A stretch of DNA of 34,346 nucleotides from Sphaerochaeta sp. (GCA_028699215.1 JAQVVB010000004.1:1-34346), one strand, 5' to 3'. Shown: positions 1 through 9,728, counted from the first letter of the stretch. The notes: generated from the letters alone by a model not told the origin. Numbers and translations are program-made.

Positions 1-28
1 CCAATCGAACTTCGGCGATATTTTGCAT
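1..28 (-). CDS. 5' end of a leftward CDS (MQNIAEVRL...), possibly a fucose/arabinose isomerase-family protein
   Basis: ATG on minus strand at 26-28 preceded by AAGGAG-type SD; only 9 residues visible; identity guessed from N-terminal resemblance and araD neighbour. Confidence 0.4.
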
Positions 29-52
29 ACACAACTCCTTCCTTACGGTATA

Positions 53-751
53 TCAGTTTCCTTGCCCATAATAGGCGTTTGATCCATGTTTTCTCAAATA
101 ATGCTTATCCAATAAGGTCTGTTGCATTGGATTGCATTCCATATTGCTGCACATCAGGGTGTGCCACCCCATCATTGCCACTTCCTCAACCACCACAGCA
201 TTGTGAACAGCATCTTCAGCATCAATTCCCCAAGCAAACGGTCCATGGCTATGTACCAGAACAGCAGGAATGGAAGAGGGATCCAAGTCTTTGAAACGTT
301 CAACGATCACCTTGCCTGTTTCCAGCTCATATTCACCTGCGATTTCCTCATCACGCATCATCCTAGTGCAAGGAATCTCCCCATAGAAATAATCCCCATG
401 AGTAGTTCCTAGAGCAGGAATGCCTCGGCCGGCTTGGGCAAAAATCGTAGCCCATCTACTATGGGTATGAACAATTCCCCCAAGAGATGGAAAACTTCTA
501 TATAGGTGCAAGTGTGTCGGAGTGTCGGAAGATGGCTTGTACCTTCCTTCAACAATCTTGCCGGTCAATAGATCCACAACAACCATATCTTCACATGTCA
601 TCGCCTCATAACCAACACCTGAGGGTTTTATCACCATCTTCTGCTCCGCCCTATCGACAGCAGAAACATTTCCCCAAGTAAACGTCACCAAATTATGTTT
701 AGGCAATTGAAGATTAGCCTCAAAGACTTGCTTTTTCAGTCCCTCCAGCAT
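53..751 (-). CDS. araD: L-ribulose-5-phosphate 4-epimerase (class II aldolase family)
   Basis: 232-aa [53 protein letters not shown] and C-terminal [10 protein letters not shown] are AraD-like; SD GGGAGG upstream. Confidence 0.93.
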   Translation of the reverse strand: MLEGLKKQVFEANLQLPKHNLVTFTWGNVSAVDRAEQKMVIKPSGVGYEAMTCEDMVVVDLLTGKIVEGRYKPSSDTPTHLHLYRSFPSLGGIVHTHSRWATIFAQAGRGIPALGTTHGDYFYGEIPCTRMMRDEEIAGEYELETGKVIVERFKDLDPSSIPAVLVHSHGPFAWGIDAEDAVHNAVVVEEVAMMGWHTLMCSNMECNPMQQTLLDKHYLRKHGSNAYYGQGN

Positions 752-775
752 GTATCATCCTCCCTGATTACTTTG

Positions 776-830
776 CGTTAACGTACACACGTCCAAACAA
801 GAGTGTGTTTCATCTCTTTATGATTGTCAA
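776..830 (-). promoter_or_regulatory. Putative promoter/operator of the araD operon
   Basis: Minus strand: perfect -35 TTGACA (825-830), 17-nt spacer, poor -10 CACACT (802-807); palindrome CGTTAACG (776-783) between predicted TSS and SD. Confidence 0.45.
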
Positions 831-938
831 GATTTTTAGCAGCTTGATAAGCAAACATACACTAAAAACCACCAAGTTTTTAAAAAGCAGGAAAATATTC
901 AGATACTACAATTTTTTTATCAACTGATTATCCTTGGG

Positions 939-969
939 CGTTTACCCTTTTTGCATAACCTCTTATGAT
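939..969 (+). promoter_or_regulatory. Putative promoter of the CLC gene
   Basis: TTTACC, 17-nt spacer, TATGAT (964-969), ending 8 nt before the ATG. Confidence 0.45.
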
Positions 970-977
970 ATGTAGCT

Positions 978-2300
978 ATGAACTTGTATAGAAAATTGCT
1001 CTCGGACCAGGTGCTTGTTTGGATCATTCGCTCCCTTATTCTTGGCCTTTTGATAGGACCGGTCATCACTCTGTTGACGAAAGCCGTTGGATTTGTTTCT
1101 TCGGTTAGAGAAACCGCCCCTCTGATCATACTGGCGATTCCCCTAGGGGCCTTCATCACGGCACTCCTTTACCAAAAAGTAGGCCCATATCTCAAGGAAG
1201 GTGGTTCCCAGGTCATAGATATGATAAACCAAGGAATACTCGACATCGCGCACCCTTCCAGCATCGGATACAAAAAAGACCAGAGCGATCATACTTCAAA
1301 CATTTCCACTAAAATGGCACCATTACTTTTCATAAGCACCTGCATCACCCATTTAGTAGGTGCATCGGGCGGAAAAGAAGGTGTCGGTGTTCAGATAGGC
1401 GCTTCCATCGGGAGTTATTTGAACCGATTCGAAACCTTTTTGTTCTCTTCCAAAGATATTGAATCAAACATCAAACAAGAAGGAATATGGCTCATCAGCG
1501 GAGCAGGAGCTGCATTTGGAGCGCTCTTCAATGCACCAATAGCAGGAACCTTGTTCGGCCTGCAGTTCTCAAACCCAAGGGTCAACCGGACTGATGCAAT
1601 GCTGCCTTGCCTCATCTCTTCGTTTACCGCCTGCATTGTCAGCCAAGCGTTGCATACAAGCACACTCATACCTGTACGTGCAGAAACCATTACGACCGAT
1701 ACGAAAACCCTGCTCATCCTATCATTTATTGCAGTGATTTTTGGACTTGCCAGCAGATTGTTCTGTTTCATCATCCATAAAACCAAGGAAATCCTTAATC
1801 GAATAACCTCCAATCCTTATAAAAAAGTGCTGGTTTCCAGCTCATTGCTTCTCCTTTGTTCTGTATCGATATATGCACTGACAGGGTCCTTTCAGTATAA
1901 CGGTCTATCTGTTGACTTGATCATCCAAGCAGAACTGGGAAACGTCTCTCCGTATGCACCTGTTTTCAAACTCTTACTTACAGCCCTTACCATAGGAGCG
2001 GGGTTCATGGGGGGAGAAGTCATCCCTATTTTGGTAATTGGAGCCACCTTTGGTTCCTTGTTCGCTTCCTTTCTATCCATTCCTGTTTCAACGCTTTCCA
2101 TGTTTGGGGCAATAGGCATGCTCAGTGGATCAACAAAACTTCCCATCGCCTGTTTTGTCCTCGGTCTTGAACTCTTTGGATTCGGAAACTCCCTGTCGCT
2201 CTTTCTTGTCTGCTCCATTGCATACATCGCATCAGGAAGACTGGGCATCTATGAAAAACAGATAGTTCCGGAGGTCATTGGAGAATCTTGGGATGTATGA
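978..2300 (+). CDS. CLC-family anion/proton antiporter, CLC-F-like motifs
   Basis: 440-aa membrane protein; MAPLLFISTCITHLVGASGGKEGVGVQIG, GAGAAFGALFNAPIAGTLFGLQ, GAGFMGGEVIPILVIGATFGSLFA. Confidence 0.85.
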   Translation: MNLYRKLLSDQVLVWIIRSLILGLLIGPVITLLTKAVGFVSSVRETAPLIILAIPLGAFITALLYQKVGPYLKEGGSQVIDMINQGILDIAHPSSIGYKKDQSDHTSNISTKMAPLLFISTCITHLVGASGGKEGVGVQIGASIGSYLNRFETFLFSSKDIESNIKQEGIWLISGAGAAFGALFNAPIAGTLFGLQFSNPRVNRTDAMLPCLISSFTACIVSQALHTSTLIPVRAETITTDTKTLLILSFIAVIFGLASRLFCFIIHKTKEILNRITSNPYKKVLVSSSLLLLCSVSIYALTGSFQYNGLSVDLIIQAELGNVSPYAPVFKLLLTALTIGAGFMGGEVIPILVIGATFGSLFASFLSIPVSTLSMFGAIGMLSGSTKLPIACFVLGLELFGFGNSLSLFLVCSIAYIASGRLGIYEKQIVPEVIGESWDV

Positions 2301-2309
2301 TATTTCCTC

Positions 2310-2354
2310 TTGACTGAAAAGGTGCACATCTTCTATTATATATGCATATATAAT
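2310..2354 (+). promoter_or_regulatory. Promoter with perfect 20-bp palindromic operator candidate for the metal ATPase
   Basis: TTGACT (2310-2315), 18-nt spacer, TATTAT (2334-2339); perfect palindrome ATTATATATGCATATATAAT at 2335-2354 overlaps the -10. Confidence 0.6.
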
Positions 2355-2383
2355 CATATAATGATTCATAGGAGATGATCACC

Positions 2384-4708
2384 TTGTCATATTCAAGAAC
2401 CTGGGAACTGAAAAACCTCGATTGCGCAAGCTGTGCCGGTAAAATAGAGAATACCTTGTCTCATCAAGAAGGGGTCAAAGAAGCCCGCCTCAATTTCATG
2501 ACAAAAAAACTAACGGTTGAATCAAAAACAAAACAAGATGATGAGTACTGGGAAAATCTCGAAAAAATCGCCAGAAACCAAGAACCCGGGCTTTGCATGC
2601 TTCCGCTTTCTTCCGGTACTACCAAAACATGGACGATCAAAGGCGTGGATTGTCCCACATGTGCATCAAACATTGAACGCGCCATAGCCAAATGTGAAAA
2701 CATAGACCAAGTCAACCTGGATTTTTTGCAGGGGAAACTTACCGTCACATCTTCAAAAGCAATGGATCCATCTTTCTGGAAAACCATTGTGGAAGTCGCA
2801 GAACACGCTGAAGAAGGAGTCAAGCTCATCGCTGATGAAGCATCCACGTTGGCATCTGGAACAAAACCTTCCCTATGGTTGAATACAAAGTTTTATCGCT
2901 TGGCCACTGCCATTACACTGTTTTCATTGAATTTTGCATTTTCAGGAACATATTTTTCCTTCTTATTCATTGTTTTAAGTTACTTGGTTGCAGGATATGA
3001 CATCCTGTATAAAGCAGTGCGCAACCTGATAAAAGGAAAAGTTTTCGACGAAAACTTCTTGATGAGCATTGCATCAATCGGAGCGATGGCAATTGGAGAA
3101 TTCACTGAAGGAGCAGCTGTCATGCTTTTCTACCAAGTGGGTGAATATTTCCAAGACGCGGCGGTGAACAGGAGCAAACGATCGATTGCAGAAGCCATGA
3201 ACCTGAAAAGCGACATCGCTTGTGTCGTTACAAATGAATCAATTGTGGAAATGTCTCCTCAAGATGTAGAGGTCGGTTCCATCATTCGTGTGCGTAATGG
3301 GGAAAAGATTGCTCTGGATGGAGTGGTCGTGTCAGGAAAAAGCTCTTTGGACACCAAGTCGCTTACCGGTGAAAGCCTTCCTCGCTTCATTGAAATCGAA
3401 AGTGAAGTGTTAAGCGGTTGTGTGAACCTTGGACCGGTTGTGGACATCAAGGTCACCAAACCTTTCAGCGAAAGTACGGTTCATAAGATTATGGCTTTGG
3501 TGGAAGAGGCTTCCTCCCATAAGGCTCCCAGCGAACAGTTCATCACTCAATTTGCCCGGTATTATACCCCGATAGTGGTTGTCCTCGCTGTTTTGATTGC
3601 GACCATCCCTACATTGTTTCTCGGCAGCTTCTCCACATGGTTGTATCGTGCCTTGGTTTTTTTGGTGATCAGCTGCCCCTGTGCCTTGGTGATATCGGTT
3701 CCGCTCTCCTATTTTGCGGGAATCGGCAAAAGTGCAACCTACGGCATCTTGGTGAAGGGCGGGAATTTTCTGCAATCTCTCAGTCAAGTCGATACGATGG
3801 TATTCGACAAGACCGGCACCCTGACCAAAGGAGAGTTTGTCTTATCTGCGGTGCATATGAGCAAATCCTCTCCAGTCTCTCAAGAACAGGTGACACGGTA
3901 TGCGGCGCTATTGGAAAGAAACAGCACCCATCCTATTGCCAAGGCTTTCTCCTTCATCAAGACCGACCAGGGACAGGCAACCCAGGTACAAGAGATTTCT
4001 GGTCTGGGTATCAAAGGTATCGTTGATGGACATAGCGTGATCGCCGGTAATGCTCATTTCCTATCAGAGCAGCAAATTTTGTTGAACTCTGAATTGAAAG
4101 GAGAAATGACAACAGTTCATGTATCAGTCGATGGAATCCATGCAGCTACCTTTGAAATAGAGGATGCTCTTAAGGATAATGCTGAAAAAACCCTAAAAAC
4201 GATTAGAAAACAAGGAATCCACAACCAGATCATGTTGACCGGAGACTCTGTGGAAGTAGCTTCCCGCATCACACAAAAACTTGGATTGGATGCTTTTCAG
4301 GCTCAACTGCTCCCGCAACAAAAAGTCGAGGCTTTCGAATATCTGGAACGTAAACACAAGCATATCGCGTATGTAGGCGATGGAATCAACGATGCCCCTG
4401 TCTTATCTCGTTCAGAGGTAGGAATCGCCATGGGAGCACAGGGAAGTGATGCAGCTATTGAGGCGGCAGATATCATCATCATGAATGACGATCTGAAAAC
4501 CCTTTCCTTGGAAATCGATATTGCAAAGAAGACTGACAGGATTGTCAAACAAAACATTGTTTTTGCCCTTTCCATCAAATTCGCCACCCTTTTACTAGGT
4601 TCTTTGGGGTTCGCTACCATGTGGTGGGCTGTATTTGCTGATGTGGGAGTAGCATTCCTTGCTATCTTGAACGCGTTGAGAATCCTGTTCTACCATCCAA
4701 CTCGTTGA
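2384..4708 (+). CDS. Heavy-metal translocating P1B-type ATPase, probable Zn/Cd/Pb class
   Basis: Two HMA-like domains (LDCASCAGKIE, VDCPTCASNIE), TGES, SCPCALVIS, DKTGTLTKG, GDGINDAPVL, C-terminal DVGVAFLAILNALR. The track start (2375) abuts the SD; in-frame TTG at 2384 has AGGAG 9 nt upstream. Confidence 0.92.
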   Translation: MSYSRTWELKNLDCASCAGKIENTLSHQEGVKEARLNFMTKKLTVESKTKQDDEYWENLEKIARNQEPGLCMLPLSSGTTKTWTIKGVDCPTCASNIERAIAKCENIDQVNLDFLQGKLTVTSSKAMDPSFWKTIVEVAEHAEEGVKLIADEASTLASGTKPSLWLNTKFYRLATAITLFSLNFAFSGTYFSFLFIVLSYLVAGYDILYKAVRNLIKGKVFDENFLMSIASIGAMAIGEFTEGAAVMLFYQVGEYFQDAAVNRSKRSIAEAMNLKSDIACVVTNESIVEMSPQDVEVGSIIRVRNGEKIALDGVVVSGKSSLDTKSLTGESLPRFIEIESEVLSGCVNLGPVVDIKVTKPFSESTVHKIMALVEEASSHKAPSEQFITQFARYYTPIVVVLAVLIATIPTLFLGSFSTWLYRALVFLVISCPCALVISVPLSYFAGIGKSATYGILVKGGNFLQSLSQVDTMVFDKTGTLTKGEFVLSAVHMSKSSPVSQEQVTRYAALLERNSTHPIAKAFSFIKTDQGQATQVQEISGLGIKGIVDGHSVIAGNAHFLSEQQILLNSELKGEMTTVHVSVDGIHAATFEIEDALKDNAEKTLKTIRKQGIHNQIMLTGDSVEVASRITQKLGLDAFQAQLLPQQKVEAFEYLERKHKHIAYVGDGINDAPVLSRSEVGIAMGAQGSDAAIEAADIIIMNDDLKTLSLEIDIAKKTDRIVKQNIVFALSIKFATLLLGSLGFATMWWAVFADVGVAFLAILNALRILFYHPTR

Positions 4709-4757
4709 TTATCCCCTTTTTGTATGATACATTTGCTCAGATTGGAAGGATAGCAAC

Positions 4758-6788
4758 ATGAATGAGAAACTGACGCGAAATATTGGAATAATGGCACATA
4801 TTGACGCTGGGAAAACCACGACTACGGAAAGAATTCTCTTTTACACAGGAGAGAACCATCGTATTGGAGAAGTGGACAACGGCGAAGCAACCATGGATTT
4901 CATGGAACAAGAACAAAATCGGGGCATCACTATTGCTAGTGCCGCCACAACATGTTCTTGGAAAGGACACCAGATAAACATCATTGATACTCCCGGACAT
5001 GTTGATTTCACCGCTGAGGTGGAACGCTCATTGCGTGTGCTTGATGGTGCTGTCATGGTTGTGTGTGCTGTCGGTGGTGTCGAACCCCAGACAGAGACCG
5101 TCTGGCGTCAGGCAGACACCTATCGAGTCCCTCGCATTGCCTTTGTAAACAAAATGGACCGGCTTGGTGCCAATTTTGAAGAAGCGATTGCAGAACTGAG
5201 GACTAAACTTGGGGCGAATCCCATTCCTTTGTTCATCCCGGTTGGATCAGAAAATGACTTTCAGGGCATCATCAATATCTTGACCAAGAAATTCATCACA
5301 TTCGATCGCGAAGACCAGGGAAAGACCATTGAGGAAAATGAGATTCCCGAAGCATTATCCGAGACCACCGAAACATGGTACGATCGTTTGATCGACAGTG
5401 TCTCTTCTTTCGATGATGAGATAACCGAGCTCTATTTTGACGGAAAAGAAATTCCCATTGATTTGGTGAAAAAGGCGTTGAAGAAAGCAACGATATCCAG
5501 AGAAGCGCTTCCCGTGTTCGTTGGGTCATCACTTAAGGATATTGGAGTCCAATCACTTTTAGATGGCGTGATCGACTACCTCCCCTCTCCCTCTGAGGTT
5601 CCCCCCTTGGTGGGCATCAACCAGAAAACTGAAAAGAATGTTGAAATCGTGTATGAGAAGGACAAAGCTCCTTTGGCACTCATCTTCAAGATTCAAGTCG
5701 ACCGTGAAGCCGGTCCCTTGAATTTCGTCCGCGTGTATCATGGTACCATCAAGAAAGGTACCGCAATCATGAACATCTCGAAAAAGAAACGGGAACGGGT
5801 CAATCGGATTTTGCGTATGCATGCAAACAGAAGTGAGGAACTAACGGAATTGGAAGCCGGTGACATTGGTGTCATCGTAGGTTTCAAAGAGGGAAGAACA
5901 GGCGATACCATCGGAAGTGAAGGCGCCCAGATTCTCTTGGAAGAGATGCATTTCCCTATTCCCGTCATCTCCATTGCCATTGAACCCAACACGCTCAGTG
6001 ATGGGGACAAATTGCGTGATGCACTATCACTTTTGGCTCAAGAAGACCCTACCTTCACCTATCGTGACGATGAAGAGACCGGTCAGTTGATCATCAGCGG
6101 AATGGGAGAGCTGCATCTCGATGTCTTGGTGACCCGATTGACCAAGGAGATGAAGATCCAAGCAAGAGTAGGCAAGCCTCAGGTCACATACAGAGAGTCC
6201 ATCACCCAGACCGCAAGCGGAAGTGAAACATTCACCAAGGTCCTTGCCGGCAAGGAAAACTCTGCAAGTGTGGGTCTTACCGTTCGCCCGCTTCCCTCTG
6301 GGAGTGGCACCAAGTATGTTTGCTCGGCTAAAGTAAAGGGAATGCCGGAAGTTTTCTATGAAAGCGTTAAGAGGGGCATCAACAATGCATTCAAAGGCGG
6401 CATACAGTTTGGTTACGATGTGTGTGATATGGAGGTTGAAGTCACCTCTCTTTCATACAATGAACTGACAGCTTCGGAATTTGCATATGAAGCCTGCGCA
6501 GCCATCTGTTTCGATAAGGTATCCCAAAGTGCCAATCCTGTTTTGATGGAGCCCATCATGAAAGTCACGGTGGCCGTTCCTTCCCAGTATGTCGGGGAAG
6601 CGATTTCCAGCCTTACCAGCAGAAGCGGTTTGGTAAACAGCATTGAAAGCAGACCTGCCTCAGAGTACATTCATGCCCAGGCGCCTCTTTCACAGTTGTT
6701 CGGCTATTCGACCATTCTCCGATCAGCTACTCAAGGAAGAGGGACTTTTTCCATGGAATTCGACCACTACGCTCAGAAACAGCGTTAA
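4758..6788 (+). CDS. Elongation factor G paralogue, candidate EF-G2 (ribosome-recycling) type
   Basis: 676 aa; [62 protein letters not shown]; domain IV has [17 protein letters not shown] rather than the usual KKQSGGxGQ loop. Confidence 0.92.
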   Translation: MNEKLTRNIGIMAHIDAGKTTTTERILFYTGENHRIGEVDNGEATMDFMEQEQNRGITIASAATTCSWKGHQINIIDTPGHVDFTAEVERSLRVLDGAVMVVCAVGGVEPQTETVWRQADTYRVPRIAFVNKMDRLGANFEEAIAELRTKLGANPIPLFIPVGSENDFQGIINILTKKFITFDREDQGKTIEENEIPEALSETTETWYDRLIDSVSSFDDEITELYFDGKEIPIDLVKKALKKATISREALPVFVGSSLKDIGVQSLLDGVIDYLPSPSEVPPLVGINQKTEKNVEIVYEKDKAPLALIFKIQVDREAGPLNFVRVYHGTIKKGTAIMNISKKKRERVNRILRMHANRSEELTELEAGDIGVIVGFKEGRTGDTIGSEGAQILLEEMHFPIPVISIAIEPNTLSDGDKLRDALSLLAQEDPTFTYRDDEETGQLIISGMGELHLDVLVTRLTKEMKIQARVGKPQVTYRESITQTASGSETFTKVLAGKENSASVGLTVRPLPSGSGTKYVCSAKVKGMPEVFYESVKRGINNAFKGGIQFGYDVCDMEVEVTSLSYNELTASEFAYEACAAICFDKVSQSANPVLMEPIMKVTVAVPSQYVGEAISSLTSRSGLVNSIESRPASEYIHAQAPLSQLFGYSTILRSATQGRGTFSMEFDHYAQKQR

Positions 6789-6895
6789 ACTATGAAAACC
6801 ATGAAAAAAACAGATGCAAACTCTTGCGCAACAGCTGTTTCCGTGCCTACTATATACATATGAAGAGGTGTGAATATAAGGCTATTGGAGGACAT

Positions 6896-6909
6896 GTAAA
6901 CACGTTTAC
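6896..6909. promoter_or_regulatory. Inverted repeat GTAAAC-AC-GTTTAC upstream of the XRE gene, operator candidate
   Basis: Perfect 6-bp arms with 2-nt spacer, about 40 nt upstream of the XRE start codon. Confidence 0.4.
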
Positions 6910-6947
6910 TGTCAAGAAAATTGGAAATACTGAATGAGGAGTACAAC

Positions 6948-7271
6948 ATGGCTAGAACTTACAACTTGCAGGACATTTTCGCGAGGAATTTGAAAGAACG
7001 GAGAAGGAAGCTTGCTTTGACACAGGCCCAACTTGCTGAAAAAATCGGGGTCTCTACTTCCTTTGTCACCGAGATTGAAACTTCCAGAAAGGCACCTTCT
7101 TTTGCAACCATTGAAAAAATCAGTGCAGCACTGGATGTCCCCTGCTGGACCTTTTTCTGCGAGGATGGCGACAAACTGCCCAATGATGTAACCGTCATGG
7201 ACCAGTTCGCTTACAAGCTCAAACAGGATATCAGTCACCTTATTGACGTCAATGTGAGCTTGGCGAAATAA
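6948..7271 (+). CDS. Small XRE-family HTH transcriptional regulator
   Basis: RNLKERRRKLALTQAQLAEKIGVSTSFVTEIETSRKAPSFATIEKISAALDVP; ATG at 6948 with GAGGAG SD, not the track start 6921. Confidence 0.88.
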   Translation: MARTYNLQDIFARNLKERRRKLALTQAQLAEKIGVSTSFVTEIETSRKAPSFATIEKISAALDVPCWTFFCEDGDKLPNDVTVMDQFAYKLKQDISHLIDVNVSLAK

Positions 7272-7306
7272 CGTAGAATCTCACCTCACACTATCATGGT
7301 ATTGTC

Positions 7307-7345
7307 AGCAGGTTTGTCTTTTTGTGAGCAAATCTGCTTTTTTTT
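7307..7345 (+). terminator. Rho-independent terminator
   Basis: AGCAGGTTTG / CAAATCTGCT stem (10 bp, one G-U) followed by a run of eight T. Confidence 0.8.
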
Positions 7346-7531
7346 ATTGTCTGGATTCCACAGTGAACCGTGTTTTTTTCTGAATCTTTTCGCTTCATAT
7401 ACGCTCGTTTTGCACAGGTTTCCAAGACCATGCAAAAAAGAATTCTTTTGACATATGAGATTAAGAGGCTTACCATTGCTCATATGCGTTTTAGGACACT
7501 AGGGAACACCCTGGTGATCAAAGGAGGAATT

Positions 7532-9619
7532 ATGAGCGTTGTCAGCACAGACCTGAGGAATGTCGCAATCATTGGCCACAACGATACCGGGAAAACCACG
7601 TTGCTAGAGCAGTTGTTGTTCTACTCCAATGTGATTTCCCGTCCTGAATCGGTTGCCAGCGGAAGGACTACCAGCGACTTCACTGAAGAAGAAATCGCGC
7701 ACAAGATTTCCATTCACACCTCCCTTGCTTCCACAAACTGGGAAGGCAAGACCTTAAATTTTCTCGATACTCCGGGAACCGCCGGTTTTATCGGAGAAAC
7801 CATCTGTGGATTCCGTTCTTGTGAATCAGCACTGATGGTTGTAGACGCACGTGATGGAGCACAGATAGAGACCATCAAACTCTGGCGTCATCTAGATGAA
7901 AGAAACAAACCACGAGCAGTTTTCATCAATAAAATGGACCGCGACCGTGCAGATTATACAGCAGTCATTGAAAACCTTAGAGAAACCTTCCCTAACGCCA
8001 CCTTCGTACCGGTTGCCATCCCCTTGGGATCAGGTAAGGAATTCAAAGGTGTCGTCAATCTTATTGAAAACAAAGAATACATCTTCTCAGAAGGGGGAAA
8101 AGAGACCGTTGAAGAAATTTCTCCAGACCAAGTCGACTATGTGGAACAATTCAGGGAAGCCCTCATCGAGAATGCCGCAGAAGGAGCAGATGACCTCATC
8201 GAGAAATTCTTTGATGCAGGAACCCTGGAAAGCGACGATATACGACGCGGCCTTCGTGAAGGAATGGATCAGAACAGAGTGGTACCGGTTTTCTGTGGTG
8301 CTGCTGAGAAAGGATCCGGTATCGTGAGCTTGTTGACCTTCATCAGGTACAATTTCCCTAGACCCTTGGGAAAAATGGAGTGGATCGTCGATGAAAACGG
8401 CAATATCAGCGATTATCCCATCAAGGAAGAAGGAGCTGTAAGTGCTGTCGTATTCAAAACCACACTGGATCAGTTCAGTGGCAAGCTGAGCTTCATCAAA
8501 GTGGTGACTGGGACGCTGAAAGGCGATACAGAACTTTACAACCCCTCCATCGGCAAAAAGGAAAGACCGGGAAAAATCTACCGTATGGTCGGGAAAAAAC
8601 TCATTGAGACCGATGCTCTGAGTGCTGGTGATATCGGTGTCATAGCAAAAAGCAACATAGCATTGACCAACTCCACCCTATTGGAAGGGCCTGAACAGAA
8701 GGTTAAATTCAAGAAAGTAGCATTCCCCCAACCTATTTATGCCCTCGCCATTGCTGCAGATGATAAAAAGGGCGAAGTGAAGATGAACGAGGCACTCCAC
8801 AAGGTCACCGAAGAGGATCTGACATTCAGAATCCGTTATAACGAGGAAACCAAGGAGAGTGTTGTAGCTGGTATGGGAGAACTTCATATCAACATGATCC
8901 TCGACAAGATTCGGGACAAGCAGAAAGTCATCATTCATACCAAGTTACCACGAGTTGCTTACCGTGAGACCATCACCAAAAAAAGTGGGCTTGCTGAATA
9001 TTCCCATAAGAAACAGAGTGGTGGACATGGCCAATATGCACGTGTAATGATTGAAATCGCTCCAATCGAGCGAGGACAATACTACGCTTTCACCAATGCA
9101 ATTAAGGGAGGATCGGTCAGCAAAGGGTATATACCCGGTATTGAAAAAGGTCTTCATGAACAAATGGAAGAAGGTTTCTTGGCTGGCTATCCGATGGTCG
9201 ATATCGGAATAACCCTCATCGATGGAAAGGAACACCCTGTAGATTCCAGTGAAATGGCATTCAAATTGGCGGCAAAAGGCGCAATGAAGGCGGCTTTGGA
9301 AAAAGCAGGGACCGTACTACTTGAACCAATCATGAAACTTAGTGTATATGTAGAGAACGATTATCTTGGAGATATCCTTTCAGACCTATCTGGCAAACGT
9401 GGCAGAGTCCTTGGTCAGGAAGATATCGGCCATTTGCAGTTGGTCAAAGCATTGGTTCCGCAGGCAGAATTATTGAATTACGCCATTGATCTAAAATCAA
9501 TGACCAGTGGAACGGGTAGCTTTGAAATGGAATTTGATCACTATGAACCGTTGAGTGGAAAACTTGCGGATGAAGTGGTGAAGACCTACAAGGAAACCTT
9601 GAAAGAAGAGGTTGAGTAG
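7532..9619 (+). CDS. EF-G-like translational GTPase with diverged G domain (EF-G-II/FusA2-like)
   Basis: ATG at 7532 with AAAGGAGG SD; GHNDTGKTTLLEQLLFYS, EIAHKISIHTS, FLDTPGTAGFIGE, NKMDRD; domain IV YSHKKQSGGHGQYARV. Confidence 0.9.
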   Translation: MSVVSTDLRNVAIIGHNDTGKTTLLEQLLFYSNVISRPESVASGRTTSDFTEEEIAHKISIHTSLASTNWEGKTLNFLDTPGTAGFIGETICGFRSCESALMVVDARDGAQIETIKLWRHLDERNKPRAVFINKMDRDRADYTAVIENLRETFPNATFVPVAIPLGSGKEFKGVVNLIENKEYIFSEGGKETVEEISPDQVDYVEQFREALIENAAEGADDLIEKFFDAGTLESDDIRRGLREGMDQNRVVPVFCGAAEKGSGIVSLLTFIRYNFPRPLGKMEWIVDENGNISDYPIKEEGAVSAVVFKTTLDQFSGKLSFIKVVTGTLKGDTELYNPSIGKKERPGKIYRMVGKKLIETDALSAGDIGVIAKSNIALTNSTLLEGPEQKVKFKKVAFPQPIYALAIAADDKKGEVKMNEALHKVTEEDLTFRIRYNEETKESVVAGMGELHINMILDKIRDKQKVIIHTKLPRVAYRETITKKSGLAEYSHKKQSGGHGQYARVMIEIAPIERGQYYAFTNAIKGGSVSKGYIPGIEKGLHEQMEEGFLAGYPMVDIGITLIDGKEHPVDSSEMAFKLAAKGAMKAALEKAGTVLLEPIMKLSVYVENDYLGDILSDLSGKRGRVLGQEDIGHLQLVKALVPQAELLNYAIDLKSMTSGTGSFEMEFDHYEPLSGKLADEVVKTYKETLKEEVE

Positions 9620-9689
9620 GTTGATAGATCAATCAGAAATGTTATTTTTATTTTCTGATTGCTTGAGAGTGCATTTGTAATTTGAATTT

Positions 9690-9728
9690 GGAAGGGAGTT
9701 TGCGGCGGCAAGCTCCCTTCCCTCTTTT
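9690..9728 (+). terminator. Strong Rho-independent terminator between convergent EF-G-like and trmB genes
   Basis: GGAAGGGAGTTTGC-GGCG-GCAAGCTCCCTTCC: 14-bp stem with one G-U, tetraloop, then CTCTTTT. Confidence 0.88.

Noticed and set aside
752-977. Fluoride riboswitch upstream of the CLC gene
   Set aside because: No recognisable crcB-motif core by eye; needs a covariance-model search to exclude formally.
6887-6899. GGAGG-AC-ATG-TAA minimal start-stop ORF upstream of the XRE gene
   Set aside because: SD-to-ATG spacing of 2 nt is too short for efficient initiation; probably chance.
7370-7531. 54-residue N-terminal extension of the second EF-G in the ORF track
   Set aside because: Strong AAAGGAGG SD precedes the ATG at 7532, and the extension lies in intergenic sequence after a terminator.
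9630-9661. CAATCAGAAA/TTTCTGATTG hairpin as a terminator
   Set aside because: No T-run follows the stem; the strong terminator at 9690-9728 explains termination better.
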